This document shows positions 1 to 6,105 of a stretch of DNA of 14,053 nucleotides, piece by piece. Positions within the stretch are counted from its first letter, which is position 1. Each line of letters opens with the position of its first letter. The notes beneath the pieces are model-generated. The model was not told the origin of the DNA. It saw only the letters and a list, made by a program, of their open reading frames with translations, and made no database searches. This stretch comes from an uncultured Eubacteriales bacterium (GTDB taxonomy: Bacteria > Bacillota > Clostridia > Oscillospirales > Oscillospiraceae). Where the stretch lies: the NCBI GenBank assembly GCA_900546075.1, contig URBH01000052.1:1-14053 (forward strand), written 5' to 3'. The position numbers and the translations under genes are program-made.

Positions 1-79
1 ACTGAAGAAGTGGGGCAAAAAGACGGCTGAGACTCGCAGACACAATTGTGCGGTGCTGCCTTAGGAAAGGAGCTGCCCT

Positions 80-1393
80 ATGTATTCATCTGCCTATGTG
101 TGGGCAAAGGTTTTAAGCCATATGGAAGAGCGGCTGGGGGCTGTCACCGTTTCGGCCTGGTTTGACGACGCCGAGGTGGTGGAGCTGAACGAGAACAATC
201 TGATTCTGTACTCCCCCTCGGACTTCCGCCGGGAGATCATCCGCCGCCGCTGCACCGATTACATTCAGGACGCGCTGAAGGAAGTGTTCAACTCCGACGC
301 GAAGCTGATGGTCTTCGGCGACGAGGAGCTGGACGCCTTCAAGCAGAAGGGGAAAAGCGTCTCCTCCATGGACTTCAATCCCCAGTTCACCTTTGACAAC
401 TTCGTTGTCGGCCCCTCCAACCGCTTTGCCCACAGCGCGGCCATCGCCGTTTCCAAAACCCCCGGGCAGGTGTACAACCCCCTGTTTCTTTATGGCCCGC
501 CCGGCGTGGGCAAGACCCACCTGCTGTATGCCATCGCCAACGGCATCCGCAAGGAAAATCCCAACGCCAACATCGTCTACATCAAGGGCGACCAATTTAC
601 CAATGAGCTGATTGCCGCCATTCAGAACGGCAAAAATATTGAATTCCGCAGCAAATACCGGGAAGCCGACCTGTTTCTCATCGATGACGTGCAGTTTATC
701 GCCGGCAAGGAATCCACCCAGGAGGAATTTTTCCATACCTTCAATAAGCTCTACGAGGAGCATAAGCAGATCGTCATGACCTCCGACCGCAAGCCCAGCG
801 ACATGCTGACATTGGAGGATCGGCTGAAAACCCGGTTTGAGTGGGGTCTGCTCGCGGACATTCAGCCGCCGGATTACGAGACCCGTATGGCCATTCTGAA
901 AAACAAGGCCAAAAATCTGGGACTGAACCTTTCCGATGACGTGTGCAATTACATTGCCATCAACGTCACCAACAACGTCCGGCAGATTGAGGGTACGGTC
1001 AAGAAAATTCTGGCCTACCGGGACCTCAATAACATGCCTCTGGATCTTCCCAATATCTCCCGGGCGATTGACGATATGTTCAAGAGCGAGGGCAACGCCC
1101 TGCCCACCCCCAGCCTGATCATCAGCCAGGTGTGCAAGTTCTATTCCATCGACGAGGTGGTTCTGAGGGGCACCCAGAAAAACAAGGGTACCGCCGAGGC
1201 CAGACAAATTGCCATGTACCTGATTCGCAAGCTCACCAACCTGAGCCTGCCGGACATCGGCAAGGAATTTGCCCGGGATCACTCCACCGTATTGTACGCC
1301 ATCCGGAAGGTCGAAGTCGCGCTGAAAAACGGGGACACCAACATGCAGAATAACATCCGGGACATCACCGCGAACATCAATTCCTGTCTGTAA
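80..1393 (+). CDS. dnaA: Chromosomal replication initiator DnaA
   Basis: DnaA is the AAA+ initiator that binds DnaA boxes in oriC, unwinds the origin and helps load the helicase; it is also a transcription factor. The 437-residue protein has the usual family length. A short N-terminal domain I (about 1-85) and linker lead into the ATPase: Walker A GPPGVGKT at 139-146, Walker B LFLIDDVQF at 198-206, sensor 1 around TSD at 234-236, the arginine-finger box LKTRFEWGL with R252, and sensor 2 around R301 (NNVRQIEG). The C-terminal DNA-binding helix-turn-helix spans about 375-411 and carries RDHSTV at 399-404. The residue before it is Ala398, where B. subtilis and E. coli have Gly. The ATG is preceded by AAAGGAG at 66-72. 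It is the first gene of the origin cluster, and the DnaA boxes directly downstream fit its role. Its promoter is not in the window. Confidence 0.99.
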   Translation: MYSSAYVWAKVLSHMEERLGAVTVSAWFDDAEVVELNENNLILYSPSDFRREIIRRRCTDYIQDALKEVFNSDAKLMVFGDEELDAFKQKGKSVSSMDFNPQFTFDNFVVGPSNRFAHSAAIAVSKTPGQVYNPLFLYGPPGVGKTHLLYAIANGIRKENPNANIVYIKGDQFTNELIAAIQNGKNIEFRSKYREADLFLIDDVQFIAGKESTQEEFFHTFNKLYEEHKQIVMTSDRKPSDMLTLEDRLKTRFEWGLLADIQPPDYETRMAILKNKAKNLGLNLSDDVCNYIAINVTNNVRQIEGTVKKILAYRDLNNMPLDLPNISRAIDDMFKSEGNALPTPSLIISQVCKFYSIDEVVLRGTQKNKGTAEARQIAMYLIRKLTNLSLPDIGKEFARDHSTVLYAIRKVEVALKNGDTNMQNNIRDITANINSCL

Positions 1394-1407
1394 TTGCGCT
1401 CTCCTTT

Positions 1408-1416
1408 TTCTCCACA
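1408..1416 (+). promoter_or_regulatory. Weak DnaA box (TTCTCCACA)
   Basis: One mismatch to TTATCCACA. It forms the left arm of a perfect inverted repeat, TCCACAG at 1411-1417 and CTGTGGA at 1421-1427, with a 3-base loop. No T-run follows the hairpin, so I read it as paired weak DnaA sites and not as a dnaA terminator. Confidence 0.45.
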
Positions 1417-1443
1417 GCCCCTGTGGAATGTGGAAATGTAGGC

Positions 1444-1452
1444 TGTTGATAA
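1444..1452 (-). promoter_or_regulatory. DnaA box (TTATCAACA)
   Basis: The plus strand reads TGTTGATAA, so the minus strand reads TTATCAACA, one base from the TTATCCACA consensus. It lies in the upstream part of the origin cluster and points away from the unwinding region. Confidence 0.7.
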
Positions 1453-1482
1453 GTTGCACCCGTTTTTCCGCCTGACAGCCCC

Positions 1483-1491
1483 TGTGGAAAA
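1483..1491 (-). promoter_or_regulatory. Weak DnaA box (TTTTCCACA)
   Basis: The plus strand reads TGTGGAAAA, one mismatch to consensus on the minus strand. It lies inside the second copy of a 15-base direct repeat (1414-1428 and 1475-1489), which suggests the repeat unit itself is a protein-binding element. Confidence 0.45.
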
Positions 1492-1499
1492 AGGATCCG

Positions 1500-1508
1500 T
1501 TATTCACA
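1500..1508 (+). promoter_or_regulatory. DnaA box (TTATTCACA)
   Basis: An exact match to TTATNCACA on the plus strand. It faces the minus-strand box at 1515-1523 across 6 bases, making a convergent pair suited to cooperative DnaA binding. Confidence 0.85.
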
Positions 1509-1514
1509 TTGGGC

Positions 1515-1523
1515 TGTGGATAA
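1515..1523 (-). promoter_or_regulatory. DnaA box (TTATCCACA, consensus)
   Basis: The plus strand reads TGTGGATAA, a perfect consensus box on the minus strand. It is the partner of the convergent plus-strand box at 1500-1508. Confidence 0.9.
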
Positions 1524-1554
1524 AAAAATCTTGCGCCCCTAAGCAAAAAGGGAG

Positions 1555-1563
1555 TTATCCACA
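1555..1563 (+). promoter_or_regulatory. DnaA box (TTATCCACA) next to the unwinding element
   Basis: A perfect consensus box on the plus strand, 10 bases before the DnaA-trio run at 1574. This orientation and proximity match the B. subtilis box from which DnaA extends onto the trios, so it is the likely anchor for origin opening. Confidence 0.93.
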
Positions 1564-1573
1564 TAAGTTTGCA

Positions 1574-1591
1574 CTACCACTATTATTACTA
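1574..1591 (+). promoter_or_regulatory. DnaA-trio run and start of the unwinding element
   Basis: The plus strand reads in threes as CTA CCA CTA TTA TTA CTA. Each CTA corresponds to 3'-GAT-5' on the opposite strand, the trio that DnaA recognises when it assembles on single-stranded origin DNA in B. subtilis. The run begins 10 bases after a consensus DnaA box and leads into AT-rich DNA (1592-1649). The middle trios (TTA) and the second (CCA) are one-base variants, as also occurs in B. subtilis. Function is inferred from motif and position. Confidence 0.75.
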
Positions 1592-1649
1592 TCTAAACCT
1601 ATTGAAAGAGAAATATATTGAATAAAATCAGAAAGAAAGGATTTTGACT

Positions 1650-2759
1650 ATGCGTTTTACCTGTGAAAAAAATATGCTGGTCACGGGACTGAACATCGCA
1701 GGACGTACTGTCGCCCAGAAGAGCAGTCTTTCCGTCATTGAAGGAATCCTCTGCAAGGCCGGACAGGGACTGAGCCTCACCGGTTATAATATGGAAACCG
1801 CCATCACCTATGAGATCGATGCGGACGTGTCCGACATGGGGCAGTGCATCCTCCCGGCGAAGCTGTTCGGCGACATCATCCGCCGCCTGCCGGAGGGGTC
1901 GGTAACCGTGGTGGTGGACGAGAATTATAAGGTCTCCATCCGGGCGGGCTATGCTTCCTTTACCATTTCCGCCGAGTCCGCCGAGGATTATCCGGAGCTG
2001 CCGGATGTGGGCGACGGACGGGCAATCCATATTCCTCAGAATAAATTGAAAGAGCTGATTTCCAGTACCATTTTTGCCGTCAGCGAAAATCAGGGTCGGC
2101 CGATTCATACCGGCGTGAAGTTTGAGGTGACGGACGCCTCGATTACGGCCGTGGCCGTGGACGGCTTCCGGCTTGCCAGGCGCACCTTCCACCCGGAGGA
2201 GGGTACCGGACGGGAGATGAATTTCGTGGTTCCCGCCGCGGGACTGAAGGAAGTGGAAAAAATCCTCACGGACGTGGAGGATGACGCAGCCTTTACCCTG
2301 GGTACGAAGCACATTCTGTTCCAGGTGGGAAACGCCACGCTGGTGTGCCGGCTGCTGGAAGGAGAATTTCTGGACTGGCGGCGGGTGGTGCCGTCCAACT
2401 GCCCTATCAAAATGGTGGCAAATGTGGGTGATCTGGCATCTTCCGTGGAGCGCGTCGGCCTGATCGTGTCCGAAAAGTACAAAAGTCCCGTGCGCTGCGT
2501 GTTCGGCAACCAGGAGCTGCAGATGCGCACCAGCACAACCATCGGCGCGGCGGAGGATTGCTGCTCCCTGGCCGGGGACGGGCAGGAGCTGGAAATCGGC
2601 TTCAACGTCCGGTATCTGGCGGAGGCGCTGCGGGTGATCCCCTCGGAGGAGGTCACGCTGGAGCTGACCAACGGCCTAAGCCCCATCGTTCTGACCCCCG
2701 TGGATGAGAAGGAAGACTTTGCCTATATGGTGCTGCCGGTCAGAATCAAGAACGGCTGA
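1650..2759 (+). CDS. dnaN: DNA polymerase III beta subunit (sliding clamp)
   Basis: DnaN forms the ring-shaped dimer that slides on DNA and tethers the polymerase; it also recruits repair and regulatory proteins. The 369-residue product has the family's usual length for three repeated clamp domains (about 1-125, 126-250 and 251-369). The N-terminus MRFTCEKNML closely resembles the MKFTCEK start common in Firmicutes, and the C-terminus LPVRIKNG keeps the usual hydrophobic LPVR ending. I start at the ATG at 1650 and not at the in-frame TTG two codons upstream, because GAAAGG at 1635-1640 is 9 bases from the ATG and the family alignment begins there. It lies just after oriC, and yaaA follows 15 bases after its stop. 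Confidence 0.98.
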   Translation: MRFTCEKNMLVTGLNIAGRTVAQKSSLSVIEGILCKAGQGLSLTGYNMETAITYEIDADVSDMGQCILPAKLFGDIIRRLPEGSVTVVVDENYKVSIRAGYASFTISAESAEDYPELPDVGDGRAIHIPQNKLKELISSTIFAVSENQGRPIHTGVKFEVTDASITAVAVDGFRLARRTFHPEEGTGREMNFVVPAAGLKEVEKILTDVEDDAAFTLGTKHILFQVGNATLVCRLLEGEFLDWRRVVPSNCPIKMVANVGDLASSVERVGLIVSEKYKSPVRCVFGNQELQMRTSTTIGAAEDCCSLAGDGQELEIGFNVRYLAEALRVIPSEEVTLELTNGLSPIVLTPVDEKEDFAYMVLPVRIKNG

Positions 2760-2774
2760 AAAAGGAGTCGGCTT

Positions 2775-3026
2775 ATGAAGGTAGTCGTCAAAAAGAAGGA
2801 TAACGCCATTCCCGTGGCAATCACCACGGAGTATATCAAATTGCAGGACGCCATGAAGCTGGCGAACGCCGCGGAAACCGGCGGCGAGGCCAAGCTGATG
2901 ATTCAGGAGGGACAGATTCTGGTCAACGGCGAAATCTGCCGGATGCGGGGAAAGAAGCTGCGCCCCGGCGACCGGTTCGTCTGCGACTCTCAGACGTATC
3001 AGATCTGCACCCATGAATCTGAATGA
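2775..3026 (+). CDS. yaaA: S4-domain RNA-binding protein YaaA (RlbA)
   Basis: A small 83-residue S4-domain protein of the family that sits just before recF in Firmicutes. In B. subtilis it is called YaaA or RlbA and has been linked to ribosome assembly; it is unrelated to E. coli YaaA. The S4 fold spans about 19-66, with the typical stretches EYIKLQDAMKLA, TGGEAKLMIQEG, ILVNGE and RGKKLRPGD. These are basic surfaces that bind structured RNA. The start has a strong ribosome binding site, AAAAGGAG at 2760-2767. The last 14 bases overlap the start of recF in another frame, so translation of the two genes is probably coupled. It likely acts in the cytoplasm as an RNA or ribosome partner; no catalytic motif is visible. 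Confidence 0.93.
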   Translation: MKVVVKKKDNAIPVAITTEYIKLQDAMKLANAAETGGEAKLMIQEGQILVNGEICRMRGKKLRPGDRFVCDSQTYQICTHESE

Positions 3027-4116
3027 GCTGAAGCTCCGGTCCTTCCGAAATTATCGGGAAATCGCGGCGCGGTTTGACCCCGGCGTCAACCTGATCGTGG
3101 GAGACAACGCCCAGGGAAAAACCAATCTGCTGGAAGCCATCTCCTATCTTGGCAGCGGGAAAAGCTTCCGGGCGCAGAAAACCTCGGAAATGGTGCGGTT
3201 TTGTGAAGATTTCGGGGAAATCGACGGTGCGGTCTTCTCCCAGGAGAGGCAGCAGAGCATCCGGTGGATTCTGTTCCCCGGCTCCCGCCCCCGGCAGCTG
3301 TGGCTGAACGGTGCGAAGAAGAAAACCGCCGGGGAAATCGCCGGGGTGCTGCCCACGGTGCTGTTCTGCCCGGAGGATCTGATGATTCTAAAAATGGGCG
3401 CGAGCCAGCGGCGGCGGTTCGGCGATCTGGCGCTGTGCGCCCTCCGGCCGAATTACGACGCGGCCCTGACGGAGTACAACCGGATTCTGGAACAGAAAGG
3501 CCGCATTCTGAAAGACCATTTTGAAAATCCCGGTATTCTGGAAGTTTTGCCGGAATACAATACCCGGCTGTGTCAGGTAGGCGCGCTGCTGATCTCCTAC
3601 CGGGCACGGTTTTATGACGGCTTGGGAAAGGCCGCGGCCAATTACCACAACCAGTTTTCCGGGGGCGCGGAGGACTTTTCCCTCAGCTATAAGACCGTAT
3701 CCACGGTGGTTGACCCCTTCGCGCCCATCCCGGAGCTGACCCAGAATTTATTCGACCATCTGCAAAGCCACAGCCGGGCAGAACTGGAAACGGCGCAGTG
3801 CCTGACAGGCCCTCACAAGGACGATTTTGCCGTGAGCCTGTCCGGCGTCGACCTGAAGGCCTACGGCTCTCAGGGGCAGACCCGGACGGCGGCCATCAGC
3901 TTAAAGCTCGCCCAGCGGGAGCTGATGGCGCGGGAATGGGGGGAAGAGCCGGTATTGCTGCTGGACGATGTGCTGTCCGAGCTTGACCCCGGGCGGCAGG
4001 ACTTTGTACTCAATAAAATCGTCTCCGGGCAGGTGTTCATCACCTGCTGCGAGCCGGGACGGTTTACCAAATTGGGAAAAACAATTCAGATAGAAAAGGG
4101 AAGCATTCGCGAATAA
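3013..4116 (+). CDS. recF: DNA replication and repair protein RecF
   Basis: RecF is an SMC-like ATPase that, with RecO and RecR, helps load RecA at single-strand gaps and stalled forks. The 367-residue length is standard. Walker A is GDNAQGKT at 30-37, the ABC-type signature YGSQGQTRTAA is at 284-294, and Walker B with D-loop is VLLLDDVLSELD at 314-325. The N-terminus MNLNELKLRSFRNY is typical of RecF. The ATG at 3013 lies inside the end of yaaA (14-base overlap). No strong separate ribosome binding site stands out, which fits coupled translation. gyrB follows after 28 bases. In B. subtilis the remB (yaaB) gene lies in this recF-gyrB gap, but here the gap is too short to hold it. Confidence 0.98.
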   Translation: MNLNELKLRSFRNYREIAARFDPGVNLIVGDNAQGKTNLLEAISYLGSGKSFRAQKTSEMVRFCEDFGEIDGAVFSQERQQSIRWILFPGSRPRQLWLNGAKKKTAGEIAGVLPTVLFCPEDLMILKMGASQRRRFGDLALCALRPNYDAALTEYNRILEQKGRILKDHFENPGILEVLPEYNTRLCQVGALLISYRARFYDGLGKAAANYHNQFSGGAEDFSLSYKTVSTVVDPFAPIPELTQNLFDHLQSHSRAELETAQCLTGPHKDDFAVSLSGVDLKAYGSQGQTRTAAISLKLAQRELMAREWGEEPVLLLDDVLSELDPGRQDFVLNKIVSGQVFITCCEPGRFTKLGKTIQIEKGSIRE

Positions 4117-4144
4117 TTGAAGCATATCACGCAGGAGGGCATAT

Positions 4145-6076
4145 ATGTCTGACGAAACGAAAGTAACACAGGAATACGGCGCGGAGCAGATTCAGGTTCT
4201 GGAGGGATTGGAAGCCGTGCGGAAAAGACCCGGTATGTATATCGGCTCTACCTCCTCCTCCGGTCTGCACCACCTGGTCTATGAGATCGTGGACAACGCC
4301 ATTGACGAAGCGCTGGCCGGATACTGTAAGCATATTACCGTGACCATCAATCCCGGAAACTCCATCACCGTCACCGACGACGGCCGTGGTATCCCCGTGG
4401 ACATCCAGCCCCAGACCGGACGCCCGGCTCTGGAGGTCGTGTATACCGTGCTCCATGCCGGCGGTAAGTTCGGCGGCGGCGGTTATAAGGTCTCCGGCGG
4501 CCTGCATGGCGTGGGCGCGTCCGTCGTCAACGCTCTGAGTGAGTGGCTGCGGGTGCGGGTTCACAAAAACGGCAGCATCTACGAAATGAAATTTGCCCGG
4601 GGCAGCATCACCCAGGAAATGCGCATCGTCGGCAAGACCGACAAGACCGGCACGGAGGTCACCTTCCAGCCCGACCCGGAGATGTTCGACAGTCTTGTCT
4701 ATGACTACGAAGTCCTCCACGAGCGGATGCGGGAGGAAGCCTTTCTGAATGCGGGTCTGACCATCACCATCACCGATGACCGGGACGATGAAAAGCAGGT
4801 CAGCGAGACCATGTGCTATGAGGGCGGCATCCGGGAGTTTGCCGTCTGGTGCAACCGAAATAAGACGCCATTGTGCGAGGACGTTATCTATATGAGCGGC
4901 AGCAAGGGCGACGCTTCCGCCGAGATCGCCGTGCAGTATAACGACGGCTACAACGAATTTCTGTTGTCCTTCGCCAACGACGTGCGCACGCCGGAGGGCG
5001 GTATGCACGAGACCGGCTTCAAAACCGCGCTGACCCGGGTGCTCAACGCCTACGGCGTGAAAAACGGCATCATCAAGGGCGACGACAAGGTTTCCGGCGA
5101 AGACTGCCGGGAGGGCATCACCGCCATTATTTCCGTCAAGCTCACCGACGCCCAGTTTGAGGGTCAGACCAAGGCCAAGCTGGGCAACGCCTATATCCGC
5201 ACTTTAGTCGATCAGGTGGTGAACGACCAGCTGACCACCTATTTTGAGGAACACCCCGCGGTAGCCAAGGCCGTGCTGGACAAGGCCATGATGGCCAACC
5301 GCGCCCGGGAGGCCGCCCGGAAAGCCCGGGAATCCATCCGCCGCAAGACGGGACTGGAATCCGGCCAGATGCCGGACAAGCTTCAGGACTGCAACGAGCG
5401 GGACGCCAGTCTCTGCGAGATCTACATCGTGGAGGGCGACAGCGCAGCCGGCTCCGCCATTCAGGGGCGGGACTCCCGATTCCAGGCCATTCTCGCCATG
5501 TGGGGCAAGATGCTCAACGTGGAAAAGGCTCGGGCGGACAAGATTTACGGCAACGACAAGCTGTATCCCCTGATCGTGGCGCTGGGCGCAGGCATCGGGG
5601 ACGAATTCGACATTGAAAAGCTGCGGTATCACAAGGTCATCATCATGGCCGATGCCGATGTGGACGGCGCCCATATCCGCACGCTGCTGCTGACCTTCTT
5701 CTTCCGGTATATGCGGCCGCTGATTGAGCATGGCTATGTTTACTCCGCCGTGCCGCCCCTGTATAAGCTGACCCGGGGCAAGAGCGTGAAGGTCGCCTAT
5801 TCCGACGATCAGCGGGACGCGATTTCCTCCCAGATGCGCAGCGACAACCCCAACGCCAAGATCGACATTTCCCGGTTCAAGGGTCTTGGCGAAATGGACC
5901 CCCACGAGCTGTGGGAGACCACCATGGACCCGGAAAAGCGTTCCCTGCGCCGTATCACCCTGGAGGACGCCCGCCGCGCCGACGAGATTTTCACCGTTCT
6001 CATGGGCGAGCAGGTGGAGCCGAGAAAGGACTGGATCGAGCGGAATGCGAGATATGCCGTTAATATTGACATCTGA
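4145..6076 (+). CDS. gyrB: DNA gyrase subunit B
   Basis: GyrB supplies the ATPase and the metal-binding TOPRIM part of gyrase, the A2B2 enzyme that adds negative supercoils ahead of forks and RNA polymerase. The 643-residue length is usual for Firmicutes. The GHKL ATPase shows E47 and N51 in YEIVDNAIDEA, D78 in TDDGRGIP and the lid GGLHGVGASVVNALS (118-132). The TOPRIM domain shows EGDSAAGSA from E430 and DADVDG at 503-508. The C-terminus holds RFKGLGEMDP (577-586). The segment AMWGKMLNVEKA (451-462) replaces the more common PLRGKILNVEKA. Lys141 aligns with E. coli Arg136, where coumarin drugs bind. AGGAGGG at 4133-4139 precedes the ATG. Position directly before gyrA makes it gyrase and not topoisomerase IV ParE. 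Confidence 0.98.
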   Translation: MSDETKVTQEYGAEQIQVLEGLEAVRKRPGMYIGSTSSSGLHHLVYEIVDNAIDEALAGYCKHITVTINPGNSITVTDDGRGIPVDIQPQTGRPALEVVYTVLHAGGKFGGGGYKVSGGLHGVGASVVNALSEWLRVRVHKNGSIYEMKFARGSITQEMRIVGKTDKTGTEVTFQPDPEMFDSLVYDYEVLHERMREEAFLNAGLTITITDDRDDEKQVSETMCYEGGIREFAVWCNRNKTPLCEDVIYMSGSKGDASAEIAVQYNDGYNEFLLSFANDVRTPEGGMHETGFKTALTRVLNAYGVKNGIIKGDDKVSGEDCREGITAIISVKLTDAQFEGQTKAKLGNAYIRTLVDQVVNDQLTTYFEEHPAVAKAVLDKAMMANRAREAARKARESIRRKTGLESGQMPDKLQDCNERDASLCEIYIVEGDSAAGSAIQGRDSRFQAILAMWGKMLNVEKARADKIYGNDKLYPLIVALGAGIGDEFDIEKLRYHKVIIMADADVDGAHIRTLLLTFFFRYMRPLIEHGYVYSAVPPLYKLTRGKSVKVAYSDDQRDAISSQMRSDNPNAKIDISRFKGLGEMDPHELWETTMDPEKRSLRRITLEDARRADEIFTVLMGEQVEPRKDWIERNARYAVNIDI

Positions 6077-6105
6077 TATAGCAATCCCGAAATGGAGGTG
6101 CGTTT

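Larger units (their letters stand above)
1394..1649. other. oriC: Replication origin oriC (dnaA-dnaN intergenic region)
   Basis: This 256-base gap holds four DnaA boxes matching or one base from TTATCCACA/TTATTCACA, at 1444-1452, 1500-1508, 1515-1523 and 1555-1563, plus weaker ones at 1408-1416 and 1483-1491. Six DnaA-trio steps follow at 1574-1591, and then an AT-rich stretch up to dnaN (about 24 percent GC by my count over 1575-1649, against clearly GC-rich genes around it). A box, a short spacer, trios and an AT-rich region in that order is the basal unwinding layout known from B. subtilis. A second box cluster upstream of dnaA, as B. subtilis has, would lie outside the window; none is seen in bases 1-79. 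Confidence 0.93.

Noticed and set aside
41..50. Perfect palindrome CACAATTGTG in the dnaA leader
   Set aside because: Ten-base palindromes are expected about a dozen times by chance in a window of this size, and there is no matching second site or known operator pattern.
1411..1427. Hairpin after dnaA as a transcription terminator
   Set aside because: No T-run follows, and both arms resemble DnaA boxes inside an origin cluster, so paired protein sites explain it better.
113..1564. A 483-residue open frame on the minus strand opposite dnaA, and similar long minus frames opposite gyrB and gyrA (4127-5008, 5809-6693, 6697-8076)
   Set aside because: They mirror genes with strong G/C third positions, show no recognisable family and run across oriC or gene junctions. 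They are shadows of dnaA, gyrB and gyrA.
1569..1597. Possible dnaN promoter, TTGCAC with 17 bases to TCTAAA
   Set aside because: Only 3 of 6 and 4 of 6 consensus matches, and it coincides with the DnaA-trios. Too weak to annotate, though some promoter for dnaN may exist here.
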